Below, piece after piece: positions 1 to 6,708 of a stretch of 11,331 nucleotides of DNA. Each line of letters starts with the position of its first letter. The stretch's first letter is position 1. The notes beneath the pieces were generated by a model, which saw nothing but the letters and a program-made list of their open reading frames with translations, made no database searches and was not told the DNA's origin. This DNA is from Syntrophomonadaceae bacterium (GTDB lineage: Bacteria > Bacillota_B > Syntrophomonadia > Syntrophomonadales > Syntrophomonadaceae): assembly GCA_030627145.1 (NCBI GenBank), contig DAOUSQ010000018.1, positions 1 through 11,331 on the forward strand. The letters run 5' to 3'. The translations under genes were made by a program, and so were the position numbers.

Positions 1-124
1 GATCTTGAATTTTTTTGATTAAAGAAGCTACGGTAATACCCCGGGGGACTGTATAGGAACCATACCCTTTTATGTTGATGTCTATGATATCTATCTCTAT
101 TGATTCTAATTTCACAACAGCCAT
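1..124 (-). CDS. N-terminal 41 codons of an unidentified protein, cut by the window edge
   Basis: An ATG at 124-122 opens a frame that stays open to the window edge. It follows a strong AGGAGG ribosome binding site (about 132-137) at a normal distance, so this is very likely a real gene start. The visible protein begins MAVVKLESIEIDII and reaches GYGSYTVPRGITVASLIKK near residues 20-38. The alternating hydrophobic strand, the YTVPRGITV stretch and the following helix resemble the start of a beta-grasp fold such as a TGS or ThiS-like domain, but 41 residues are too few to name a family. It lies downstream of pheT, separated from it by a strong terminator, so it is probably transcribed on its own. 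AT-rich TATAAT-like words lie at 150-172, but I found no convincing -35 box. It does not resemble ZapA, which often follows pheT in Firmicutes. Confidence 0.7.
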   Translation of the reverse strand, partial: MAVVKLESIEIDIIDINIKGYGSYTVPRGITVASLIKKIQD

Positions 125-248
125 AATATAAACCTCCTCTCCCCTGGTATATATTATATAATATTATTATATGCCCGGGGGATAAAAGAGGGCTCACTTT
201 TTGAAGTCCAGTGCTGTGACATTGACATAGGTTCCGAGAATACAGACC

Positions 249-272
249 AAAAAAAGAGGGCCTAATGCCCTC
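249..272 (-). terminator. Rho-independent terminator of pheST
   Basis: Read on the minus strand, GAGGGC, a five-base loop and GCCCTC form a perfect six-pair GC-rich stem followed directly by seven T. It lies 108 bases beyond the pheT stop and closes the pheST unit. The intervening bases 273-379 are AT-rich untranslated tail in which I see no gene. Bases 125-248, between the terminator and the next gene, hold only that gene's leader. Confidence 0.92.
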
Positions 273-379
273 CTTTACACGGATGGATTATGGTCCAAGC
301 ACTGTGCCTATTAAATAGTCTTATTTAAATATATTCGACTACTATTATCTTATTCCTTCTTACAAATAATACTATTTTC

Positions 380-2434
380 TCACCTGAGAACAGCTTTTAG
401 TTCTGTTTTTAAATCAGCCAGTATTTTTTCTATACTATTGTTCACATCAGCATCTGTAAGGGTCTTTTCATGAGATTGGAAGGTAAGTTTTAATGCTATA
501 CTCTTATATCCTTCAGGCACCTGTTCACCAGTATAAACATCAAACACTACAATATTTTGAAGTAGTTCTTTTTCCGCTTTTCTAATAACCTTTAGTACAT
601 CATACGCTCGTACATCCTGGGCAAGTAATAATGCAATGTCCCTTTCAACACCCGGGAACTTTGCTATTTCCTCCACCATATTTATATTTTTACTTAGTTT
701 ATATAATGCTTCCATATCAAGTTCAAATATACAGGTCCTGGCTTTGATATCATAGTTCTGCAAAACAAGGGGATGCACTTCCCCAATGATACCAATTTCT
801 TCGTTTTCATGCATCAACACAGCAGTCCTTCCTGGATGATAGGCCGGTTTCTTGACCTGCACAAATTCATAATCCTCTATACCTGATTCCCGCAGTAAAT
901 CTTCCAGAATACCTTTCAGATAAAAGAAGTCCATTGCCACTTTTGTTTTTAGCCAGTTTATCTCATTACTACCTGTTACAACAGCTCCAAGGTGAAGTTT
1001 CTCTACTGGTAAACCTTCAGGTTCTGGATAAAAAATTGAACCCAGTTCAAAGAAAGCCACGTTCTGGTTTTTTCTAGCTAGATTACGGCTAACAGTCTCG
1101 AGAAGTCCCGGGAGCAGTGTAGTACGCATAACACTCTGTTCCTCAGACAAGGGATTAGCTACTTTAACAACATTTCTTAAAGTACTGTCTTCAGGAATAA
1201 GCAACCAATCAAATGCCACCGGGTTTATAAAACTGTAACTAATAACTTCATTAAGTCTCCTGGCCATAGTGGTTCTAACCTTTTCCCTGAAAACCTGGGA
1301 CGGGGTTAACCCTCCCTGGGTTGTATCACCACAGGGTAATTTGGCAGGTATCCTGTCATAACCATAAAGCCTGGCTACTTCCTCTATCAAATCTACTTCC
1401 AGCTCTATATCCGGCCTGTAGCTAGGAATATCAACAATATATTTCTCTCCATCCTCTTTTACGTTAAATTTTAGTTTTTCTAAATAATTCTTTACTTCTT
1501 CAGCACTGAGCCTGGTATCCAGAAGATAATTTACCCGATTAGGCCTTAAAGTAACCTGCTCAGGCTTTATAGGCTCGGGATATACATCATATATACCCTT
1601 TACAATTTCACCTCCGGCCAGTTCCTGAATAAGCTGTGCTGCACGATTTATTGCATAAAGGACACCATTTATATCAGAACCCTTCTCAAAACGAGCCGAG
1701 GATTCGCTTCTCAAACCGAGTTTTCTTGAAGTTTTTCTAATATTTGTTCCTAAAAAGTTGGCTGATTCCAGTAAAACATCAGTAGTATTATTATTTATTT
1801 CGGTATTTTCACCACCCATGATACCGGCTAATGCTATAGGTCTTTGTCCATCAGTAATAACAAGCATTTCCTTATCGAGTTCTCTATTAAATCCATCCAA
1901 TGTAGTAAATTCTTCTTTATCCACTGCTTTTCTTACCAGGATTCTTTTTTGTTCACCCAGTAAGCGGTAGTCAAACGCATGCAGCGGCTGATTGGTCTCT
2001 AATAATACATAATTGGTAACATCAACAATATTGTTAATGGGCCTAATACCAGAATTTAACAAAGCTTCTTGCATCCAGGCCGGTGAAGGCTTAATCTCAC
2101 AATTCCTTATTAGACGAGCAGCATACCTTTTACATAAATCCTGTGCAGAGATTTCTATAGATATGTAATCTCTAATATCTTCATTATTTTCATTTATGAC
2201 AACCTCTGGTATTTTTACCATATTACCATTCAACGCTGCCACCTCGCGTGCCAGGTTGATAAGTCCCAGGCAATCTCCCCTGTTGGGGGTTAGATCCAGT
2301 TCCATTACGGTATCTGTATCTCTTTTCTCTATACCTTCAATAGCAACTCCAGCCATTGTTAACTTATGAGCTAACTCTTCTGGCTGCCAATCAAAATCTA
2401 TATATTTCCTTAACCATTTTATTGATACTCCCAT
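380..2434 (-). CDS. pheT: Phenylalanyl-tRNA synthetase beta subunit lacking the B2 tRNA-binding domain
   Basis: This is the beta subunit of the cytosolic (alpha-beta)2 enzyme that charges tRNA-Phe; in the family, beta carries the editing site and much of the tRNA contact. The start is the ATG at 2434 behind GGGAGG, 15 bases after pheS. The N-terminal B1 segment (residues 1-38, with WLRKYIDF and AGVAIEGIE) runs straight into MELDLTPNR (44-52). The roughly 110-residue OB-fold that normally lies between them is absent, giving 684 residues where about 800 is usual. The B3/B4 editing module follows (about 80-285, with GIMGG at 204-208), then the B5 signature with RPDIELEVDLIEEV (340-353), the catalytic-like core, and a complete C-terminal anticodon-binding domain from FPGVERD (593) to the end. 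The DNA is open across the junction with no remnant, so this is a domain absence and not a frameshift. Transcription should be shared with pheS under the T-box. Confidence 0.97.
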   Translation of the reverse strand: MGVSIKWLRKYIDFDWQPEELAHKLTMAGVAIEGIEKRDTDTVMELDLTPNRGDCLGLINLAREVAALNGNMVKIPEVVINENNEDIRDYISIEISAQDLCKRYAARLIRNCEIKPSPAWMQEALLNSGIRPINNIVDVTNYVLLETNQPLHAFDYRLLGEQKRILVRKAVDKEEFTTLDGFNRELDKEMLVITDGQRPIALAGIMGGENTEINNNTTDVLLESANFLGTNIRKTSRKLGLRSESSARFEKGSDINGVLYAINRAAQLIQELAGGEIVKGIYDVYPEPIKPEQVTLRPNRVNYLLDTRLSAEEVKNYLEKLKFNVKEDGEKYIVDIPSYRPDIELEVDLIEEVARLYGYDRIPAKLPCGDTTQGGLTPSQVFREKVRTTMARRLNEVISYSFINPVAFDWLLIPEDSTLRNVVKVANPLSEEQSVMRTTLLPGLLETVSRNLARKNQNVAFFELGSIFYPEPEGLPVEKLHLGAVVTGSNEINWLKTKVAMDFFYLKGILEDLLRESGIEDYEFVQVKKPAYHPGRTAVLMHENEEIGIIGEVHPLVLQNYDIKARTCIFELDMEALYKLSKNINMVEEIAKFPGVERDIALLLAQDVRAYDVLKVIRKAEKELLQNIVVFDVYTGEQVPEGYKSIALKLTFQSHEKTLTDADVNNSIEKILADLKTELKAVLR

Positions 2435-2449
2435 GATGATTCAACCTCC

Positions 2450-3472
2450 CTAGAACTGTTTTAAAAATCTAATATCATTATCAAAAAATAAACGCAGGTC
2501 ATTTATTCCATATTTTAACATAGCTATCCTTTCAATACCCATTCCAAAGGCAAAACCGGTTACCTGTTCAGGATCATATCCACCGTATTGTAACACCCGG
2601 GGGTGAACCATTCCCGCTCCCAGGATTTCAAGCCAGCCTGTGTGTGAACAAACCCGACAGCCTTTTCCTTTACAGTTAACACATGATATATCCATTTCCG
2701 CACTGGGCTCAGTAAATGGAAAAAAACTCGGACGGTAACGCACTTTAAGGTCTTCCCCAAATATCTTTTGGGCAAACTGCATCAAAACACCTTTAAGATT
2801 GGCAAAGGTTATTCTTTTATCTATTACCAATCCTTCTACCTGACTGAACATAGGTGAGTGAGTAGCATCATCATCCCTGCGATACACCTTTCCCGGGACA
2901 ATAATCTTTATGGGTATCTGTGGGGCCATTTTCTCCATAGTCCTGACCTGTACAGGTGAAGTATGCGTCCTTAAAAGAACCTCATCACTAATATAAAAAG
3001 AGTCCTGCATATCACGAGCCGGATGATCTTTTGTAACATTTAGAGCTTCAAAATTATAATAATCTGATTCTATTTCCGGTCCCTCTGCCACACTGAAACC
3101 CATCCCAGAAAATATATCTCTTATTTCATCTGCAACCTGTGTAAGAGGATGCTTTGCTCCTTTTTGCAGTGCTAGACCGGGTAAAGTTACATCTATCTTT
3201 TCCATGGTTAATTTCATGTCCATCTCAAGTTTCTTTATCTCTTCTGCCCTGGTATTTATCATTTCTTCTAGGTTTTGTTTAAGTTCATTGGCTGCTTTAC
3301 CAACCTGTGCCCTTTCTTCAACCGTTAGATCTTTTAACCCTCTCAACAGGCGAGTTACTTCCCCTTTTCTTCCCAAAATCTTTACTTTAAGTTCCTGTAT
3401 TTCGTCTAAATTGCTAATATTGGATATCTTTTCTTCAGTACTGCTCTTTATCGCCATTATTTTTTCAATCAT
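2450..3472 (-). CDS. pheS: Phenylalanyl-tRNA synthetase alpha subunit
   Basis: This is the catalytic subunit of the class II enzyme that activates phenylalanine and attaches it to tRNA-Phe. Its 340 residues match the family length. Residues 1-90 form the charged N-terminal coiled-coil arm that grips t[17 protein letters not shown] (97-110) leads into motif 1, GKVYRRD (194-200) is motif 2, and GMGIERIAM (310-318) is motif 3. [13 protein letters not shown] (251-263) is the family's aromatic-substrate pocket region. A CxxC pair of cysteines (264, 267, 272, 275) follows; this is normal for bacterial PheS. The ATG at 3472 follows AAGGAGG, just downstream of the T-box terminator, and the stop lies 15 bases before pheT, so the two are translated from one message. 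Confidence 0.98.
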   Translation of the reverse strand: MIEKIMAIKSSTEEKISNISNLDEIQELKVKILGRKGEVTRLLRGLKDLTVEERAQVGKAANELKQNLEEMINTRAEEIKKLEMDMKLTMEKIDVTLPGLALQKGAKHPLTQVADEIRDIFSGMGFSVAEGPEIESDYYNFEALNVTKDHPARDMQDSFYISDEVLLRTHTSPVQVRTMEKMAPQIPIKIIVPGKVYRRDDDATHSPMFSQVEGLVIDKRITFANLKGVLMQFAQKIFGEDLKVRYRPSFFPFTEPSAEMDISCVNCKGKGCRVCSHTGWLEILGAGMVHPRVLQYGGYDPEQVTGFAFGMGIERIAMLKYGINDLRLFFDNDIRFLKQF

Positions 3473-3494
3473 AATACCTAGCCTCCTTCTCAGA

Positions 3495-3745
3495 AAATAA
3501 AAAAACTCTCGTCACCCCAAGGGACGAAAGAAATTATCCGCGGTACCACCCTTATTAATCAGACTAAGTTGTCCAATCATCTCAATTACCTTTAACGGCG
3601 GTAACCGGTTAGACCTACTACAAATTCAATCCACTGCTCCCAGGTGAATTCACATTACTTTCTCCCTGGCCATACTTTCAGTCTCTGATACAGCCTCCCT
3701 GAAGGGGTACCAGCAAGCTACTTGTCCTGTTCATAGCATTTATAG
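3495..3745 (-). promoter_or_regulatory. T-box leader of pheST, UUC (Phe) specifier
   Basis: The minus strand carries the canonical T-box core AGGGTGGTACCGCGG at 3552-3538, whose UGGN bulge binds the free CCA end of uncharged tRNA. Stem I can be traced: TGCT (3738-3735) with AGCA (3639-3636) and CAGG with CCTG close its base, AGTA (3722-3719) is the 5' side of the specifier loop, and the 3' side reads GTGAATTCACC. This places a TTC triplet at 3648-3646 in the specifier position, matching a Phe codon and the gene downstream. Stem III and the antiterminator lie between about 3615 and 3538, and the terminator follows at 3530-3498. Uncharged tRNA-Phe is expected to stabilise the antiterminator and allow pheST transcription. 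Confidence 0.95.
3498..3530 (-). terminator. T-box regulated attenuator terminator before pheS
   Basis: CTTTCGTC pairs with GACGAGAG (one G-U pair) around a short GC-rich loop and is followed by a run of seven T. It lies between the T-box core and the pheS ribosome binding site, where the switchable terminator of a T-box belongs. Confidence 0.92.
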
Positions 3746-3776
3746 CTTATTGAGTCATAAGCATTTTATATAAAAG

Positions 3777-3805
3777 GTAATATATTATGCAGCCAGATTT
3801 CTCAA
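3777..3805 (-). promoter_or_regulatory. Possible promoter of the pheST leader
   Basis: TTGAGA (3805-3800) and TATTAC (3782-3777) are 17 bases apart and would start RNA near 3770, just upstream of Stem I. The -10 box is a weak match, so this is tentative. A perfect six-pair hairpin, GCTTAT with ATAAGC, lies at 3762-3745 between the proposed start and the T-box. Confidence 0.35.
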
Positions 3806-3844
3806 ACATAAACCATAGACTATCAGCTTGATTTATCATTTTGG

Positions 3845-3876
3845 GTTCACCCTCCCAACATTATGTAGGGTCGAAC
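3845..3876 (-). other. Bulged hairpin after the methyltransferase gene
   Basis: GTTC and ACCCT at 3876-3867 (one bulged base) pair with AGGGTGAAC at 3853-3845. A smaller ACA/TGT pairing lies inside the loop. It sits 29 bases past the methyltransferase stop. No T run follows on either strand, so it is not a standard intrinsic terminator. It could be a 3' end stabiliser or a protein site; the function is unknown. Confidence 0.45.
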
Positions 3877-3904
3877 TGTAATTAATTATATCATATGGAA
3901 AATG

Positions 3905-4700
3905 TCAAAACAAAGAAAAACTTCCCCTCTGTTTACAGGCTTCATTTATAATTATAGCACAGGCTACTGCCGCATTCAAAGAATCAACTCTGGGATTTAA
4001 AGGTATCTTAAAAAACTCATCACAAACACCTTTTATTTCTTCACTAGCCCCTCTGGATTCACTGCCGATCACAAGTACTTCAGGTCCTGTAAAATCCATA
4101 GAATAAAAATTGGGACCTGCATCAGGAGAAGCACATATAAAACTGTAGTTTTTTTTCTTTAATAGTTTAATATCCTCAAATAGGAAATCAACAAACACAG
4201 GTAAGTTGAAAATTCCGCCCATACTTGACCTTACTACTTTAGGGCCAAAAGGGTCAACACACCCCTTTGTCAATAAAATACCGTTTACTCCCAGGGCCCA
4301 TCCTGTTCTTATTATTGTTCCCATATTACCCGGATCAGAAATCCGGTCTAATAAGATAAAAAATCCGTTTTTTTCTATTAAACTCTTTAAACACCAGGCC
4401 GGTTTTTTTACTACGGCTGCAATTCCTTGAGGTGTTTCAGTATCGCAAATAATCTTCATTAGCTTGCTATCAAGGATATACTTTTCTATGCCTGGCCTCG
4501 TCTTATCCATAAACCCGTATTCTTTTTCATAACCCTCGTCAACAAAAACCTTTAGAAGCAGTTCTTTGCGCCACATGGCTTCTTCTATCATTTTTTTCCC
4601 TTCGATAAAGAACATTTTATCCCTGTCCCGGTACTTTTTTTTTCTTAAGTTTAAGGACATGTTTAATATGATCATTGTCTTTAGAGATAATTCGCTTCAT
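3905..4700 (-). CDS. TrmH/SpoU-family RNA 2'-O-methyltransferase, frame broken in an A9 run
   Basis: This is a SPOUT-fold methyltransferase that would use S-adenosylmethionine to methylate a ribose 2'-OH in rRNA or tRNA; the target cannot be read from sequence. The SPOUT motifs are intact. Numbered from the in-frame ATG at 4675, they are RISDPGNMGTIIRT (111-124), LVIGSESRG (201-209) and IPLNPRVDSLNAAVA (224-238). The conserved family start is in another frame: ATG at 4700 gives MKRIISKDNDHIKHVLKLKKK, the usual I-S-K-x-N-x-x-I-K pattern, and must join KYRDRDKMFFIEG across nine A (plus-strand T at 4635-4643). Deleting one A gives a normal 264-residue protein; as written, the upstream frame stops after VPGQG. 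The in-frame ATG at 4675 has no ribosome binding site and gives an atypical N-terminus. A GGGGGA lies upstream of 4700, rather far away. Position between rplT and pheS is common in Firmicutes. Confidence 0.85.
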
Positions 4701-4723
4701 GAAATAAATTATTTCCCCCGCTT

Positions 4724-5058
4724 TTATTAGTTAATAGAGAATAGTGAATAGTTTCTGTTGAAAAAAGCAGAGCTTTTTTCTTTTATTATATGTTATTACG
4801 TATTAGTCTATTTTTTCATATTCCCTGTTCATCTAGTAATATTAAAAAAATAAAAAACAGCGTAAATCATACAAATTAGCGCCTTTCTGCGTCTATTAAA
4901 AACTAAAAGGATTTCGCAACAATTCTCACCGAAGGTGCGTGTGAGCCCGCGTCCATTATATAATCAAAGGAAAGCGTCAGCTTTCCCACAGAAACTATTC
5001 ACTATTCTCTATTCTCTATTCTCTATTCTCTAAAAATTCGTGTTCATCTGTGGTTAAT
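4724..5058. repeat. Heptamer-bounded intergenic repeat element, copy 1
   Basis: This stretch between the methyltransferase and rplT has no credible gene. It opens with three heptamers, TTAATAG AGAATAG TGAATAG (4731-4751), then TTTCTGT and a perfect nine-pair hairpin, GAAAAAAGC with GCTTTTTTC (4760-4780). The far end mirrors this: a seven-pair hairpin GGAAAGC/GCTTTCC (4969-4986) is followed by the same heptamers in reverse. The arms 4733-4758 and 4988-5013 are a perfect 26-base inverted repeat. It ends with a 23-base box, 5036-5058 (CATCTGTGGTTAAT at its end), shared with copy 2. The centre contains a GC-rich stretch near 4925-4955 with a CTCAC/GTGAG pairing. It may be a non-autonomous mobile or structured repeat; no transposase is present. 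Confidence 0.7.
4995..5031. repeat. Tandem heptanucleotide array, CTATTCT x5
   Basis: One CTATTCA followed by four exact CTATTCT units and a partial CT give 37 bases with strict seven-base spacing, forming the right arm of the surrounding repeat element. The same word occurs inverted at 4731-4751 with three units and at 6484-6497 with two. Confidence 0.95.
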
Positions 5059-5108
5059 AAAAAATTCTGGTAATGTGACATTGGCACACTTAAAATTACA
5101 ACGAAATT

Positions 5109-5134
5109 AAAAAAAGCATGGCACCTGGCCATAC
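5109..5134 (-). terminator. Rho-independent terminator of infC-rpmI-rplT
   Basis: On the minus strand AGTATGGC pairs with GCCATGCT (one G-U pair) around a four-base loop and is followed by seven T. It starts 18 bases past the rplT stop. A T run on the other strand means it could work in both directions. Confidence 0.92.
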
Positions 5135-5151
5135 TTTTTTAAACCTTAAAA

Positions 5152-5502
5152 CTATTGTTTTTTTGCTAACTCGGCAAGCTCGGTGAATCCCTGGGGATCA
5201 GTTATGGCTAGTTCAGCCAGAACTTTACGGTTTATATCAACCCCGGCCAGTTTAAGCCCATGAACCATTCTGCTATAAGTAGTTCCGTTATCACGAGCAG
5301 CAGCATTAATTCGTGCAATCCATAGTTTACGAAAGTCTCTTTTTTTAAGCCTTCTGTGAATATATGCATATTGCCCAGATTTCATCACCTGTTGATTTGC
5401 TACCCGGAAAAGCTTGGACTTACTACCTCTATAGCCTTTGGCCATTTTTAATATTTTTTTATGTCTTCTATGTGAAGTTACTCCACGCTTAACTCTTGGC
5501 AT
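5152..5502 (-). CDS. rplT: 50S ribosomal protein L20
   Basis: Early-assembly protein of the large ribosomal subunit that binds 23S rRNA and, in Firmicutes, represses its own operon by binding the mRNA leader. The 116 residues match the family. The basic N-terminal extension [19 protein letters not shown] is followed by the globular domain with [16 protein letters not shown] (55-70) and a C-terminal helix. ATG at 5502 follows AGGAGG, 19 bases after rpmI, so it is the last gene of the operon before the terminator at 5134-5109. L20 is the likely regulator of the leader at 6418-6271. Confidence 0.98.
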   Translation of the reverse strand: MPRVKRGVTSHRRHKKILKMAKGYRGSKSKLFRVANQQVMKSGQYAYIHRRLKKRDFRKLWIARINAAARDNGTTYSRMVHGLKLAGVDINRKVLAELAITDPQGFTELAELAKKQ

Positions 5503-5521
5503 AACTAAATACCTCCTCTAT

Positions 5522-5719
5522 CTATTTGTAAGGAATTAATCTTGAAATTCTCTTTGTTTCTTCTTCACTTACCAGACCAGCTTTTCGAAGGTTTCTTTTC
5601 CTTTTTGGACTTTTTCCGCCCAAAAGATGACTGGCATAAGCCTTGGCTCTCTTTACTTTCCCTGATCCAGTCTTTTTAAATCTCTTGGCTGCACCTCTAT
5701 GGGTTTTCATTTTAGGCAT
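5522..5719 (-). CDS. rpmI: 50S ribosomal protein L35
   Basis: Small, very basic large-subunit protein of 65 residues, the normal length. The family start [20 protein letters not shown] and the end SRLIPYK are both present. Its ATG shares one base with the infC stop (TAATG at 5721-5717), so the two are probably translationally coupled, and it precedes rplT by 19 bases. Confidence 0.98.
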   Translation of the reverse strand: MPKMKTHRGAAKRFKKTGSGKVKRAKAYASHLLGGKSPKRKRNLRKAGLVSEEETKRISRLIPYK

Positions 5720-6252
5720 TAAGCTTCCTCCTTCTTATCGCTTTCTGTTTTGGGTACAAGTATGGTTACCATATTTCTTCCTTCCACTTTAGGAACCTTT
5801 TCAACCGATGAAATATCAGATAATTGTTCAGCAAGTTTAAGAGACAGTCTTTCTCCCAATTCCGGGTGGGTAATCTGTCTGCCCCTGAACATAATAGTGA
5901 GCTTCACTTTATCCCCGGCAGTCAAGAATTTTTTAGCGTTCTTGGCTTTAACCTGAAAATCATGTTCATCAATATTAGGCCGCATTTTAACTTCTTTAAC
6001 GGAAACAATTTTCTGTTTTTTGCGTGCTTCTTTTTCTCGTTTATTCTGCTCAAACTTAAATTTCCCGTAATCCATCAAGCGGCATACCGGCGGTTTGGCT
6101 GATGGAGCTACCTCAACCAGATCTAGATTTTTCTCAATAGATATTTCCAGGGCTTGTTGAATAGGAACTATACCCAGTTGTTCGCCTGTATCACTGACCA
6201 GTCTAACTTCTCTGACCCGGATATTTTCATTAACTCTCCAATCCTTACTGAT
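5719..6252 (-). CDS. infC: Translation initiation factor IF-3, non-ATG (ATC) start
   Basis: IF-3 binds the 30S subunit, prevents premature 50S joining and proofreads the start codon. Taken from its first ATG the frame gives only about 118 residues, but conserved sequence continues upstream without a stop: [30 protein letters not shown] and [15 protein letters not shown], the full N-terminal domain. No ATG, GTG or TTG lies at the right place. AGGAGG at 6268-6263 is followed ten bases later by ATC AGT AAG GAT, matching the (M)ISKD start of firmicute IF-3, so the start is ATC at 6252 and the protein has 177 residues. CTT just before it is a less likely alternative. Rare start codons (AUU in other bacteria) let IF-3 repress itself. 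The basic linker and C-terminal domain ([17 protein letters not shown] onward) are complete. Confidence 0.93.
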   Translation of the reverse strand: MSKDWRVNENIRVREVRLVSDTGEQLGIVPIQQALEISIEKNLDLVEVAPSAKPPVCRLMDYGKFKFEQNKREKEARKKQKIVSVKEVKMRPNIDEHDFQVKAKNAKKFLTAGDKVKLTIMFRGRQITHPELGERLSLKLAEQLSDISSVEKVPKVEGRNMVTILVPKTESDKKEEA

Positions 6253-6270
6253 AAGATGTACACCTCCTAA

Positions 6271-6418
6271 AAATTAAAAAAAGCGAGTTGTAAGAACCCG
6301 CTTCTTCAATAACTACATTACAAAATAAAATCTCATTAGTAAATATACATTTTCGTTATTGAATACCTTACTAACTGTAGTAGTTGTAAGGTGAGAAGCA
6401 AAGCTCCTACTTAGTATA
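6271..6418 (-). promoter_or_regulatory. L20-type attenuator leader of infC-rpmI-rplT
   Basis: About 150 bases of structured leader lie between the promoter and the infC ribosome binding site. In order there is a hairpin AGGAGC/GCTTCT (6408-6394), a hairpin ACCTTAC/GTAAGGT with an inner AACT/AGTT (6392-6365), and a terminator (6302-6271). GCTTCT (6399-6394) can instead pair with AGAAGC (6305-6300), which overlaps the 5' arm of the terminator, giving a plausible antiterminator. The operon and the layout match the known L20 leader of low-GC Gram-positives, where L20 binding favours termination. The class assignment rests on context and structure; I could not score it against a covariance model. 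Confidence 0.7.
6275..6302 (-). terminator. Attenuator terminator in the infC leader
   Basis: AGCGGGTT pairs with AACTCGCT (one G-U pair) around a five-base loop and is followed by seven T, immediately upstream of AGGAGG. Its place before the first gene shows that it is regulatory. Confidence 0.9.
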
Positions 6419-6424
6419 TAACGG

Positions 6425-6453
6425 AGTATATCATATAAAAATAACACTTGCAA
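6425..6453 (-). promoter_or_regulatory. Promoter of the infC operon
   Basis: TTGCAA (6453-6448) and TATACT (6430-6425) are separated by exactly 17 bases, a good sigma-A type promoter. It would start RNA near 6418, at the beginning of the structured leader. Infers an infC transcript independent of thrS. Confidence 0.75.
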
Positions 6454-6476
6454 TCTTTTTAAAAGGGTTTTGACCT

Positions 6477-6650
6477 TTATTAGTGAATAGAGAATAGTTT
6501 CTGTAGAAAAAAGCATGGCTTTTTTCTTTTATTATGTTTTATTATCTATTAACCTATTTTCTCATAATCCCTGGTCATCCAGTGCTATTATAAAATATAG
6601 CCTAAAAATCCCCCCAAAACAATCCGTGTCCATCTGTGGCTAATTAAAAA
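6477..6650. repeat. Heptamer-bounded intergenic repeat element, copy 2 (short form)
   Basis: This copy is in the same orientation as the one at 4724-5058 and lies at the other side of the infC operon. It has two heptamers, TGAATAG AGAATAG (6484-6497), where copy 1 has three; the gap is exactly seven bases. TTTCTGT and the same nine-pair hairpin GAAAAAAGC/GCTTTTTTC with a changed loop follow (6506-6526), then about 70 similar bases, and the 23-base end box at 6622-6644 with three transitions. The central part and the inverted right arm of copy 1 are missing. Confidence 0.75.
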
Positions 6651-6678
6651 ACTCTATAAACCCCTTGGGAAACTATTA

Positions 6679-6708
6679 AGTCCCTTTGCAGTCATTTTCA
6701 AAGGACTT
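6679..6708 (-). other. Hairpin directly after the thrS stop
   Basis: AAGTCCTTTG pairs with CAAAGGGACTT (one bulge) across a ten-base loop, starting at the first base after the thrS stop. No T run follows closely; a run of six T lies about 26 bases further on. It may define the thrS 3' end or be a weak terminator. Confidence 0.45.

Noticed and set aside
2640..2690. Cysteine cluster in PheS as a novel zinc insertion
   Set aside because: The C-x2-C-x4-C-x2-C stretch is a regular feature of many bacterial PheS proteins and is not specific to this one.
3885..3908. TTGACA (3908-3903) and TATAAT (3890-3885) as a strong promoter after the methyltransferase gene
   Set aside because: Both boxes are perfect words but only 12 bases apart, too short for a sigma-A promoter, and the -35 overlaps the methyltransferase stop. 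It would also lie about 150 bases before the T-box.
4634..4643. dnaX-type programmed -1 frameshift at A-AAA-AAG in the methyltransferase
   Set aside because: The frame needed downstream is +1 (or -2) relative to the start frame, so a -1 shift does not restore it. A missing A or transcriptional slippage fits better.
4995..5031. CRISPR array
   Set aside because: The units are seven bases with no unique spacers, and no cas genes are present. It is a simple tandem heptamer array.
4724..5058. Insertion sequence remnant with a transposase
   Set aside because: No reading frame in the element resembles a transposase and no target duplication is visible. Only a non-autonomous element remains possible.
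215..5086. Shared TGTGACATTG words at 215-227 and 5074-5086 as a dispersed repeat
   Set aside because: Twelve of thirteen bases match but there is no similarity outside, which is too little to claim a repeat from this window alone.
6313..6516. 67-codon minus-strand frame upstream of infC
   Set aside because: It covers the infC promoter, the leader hairpins and part of a repeat element, and has no ribosome binding site, so it is a chance frame.
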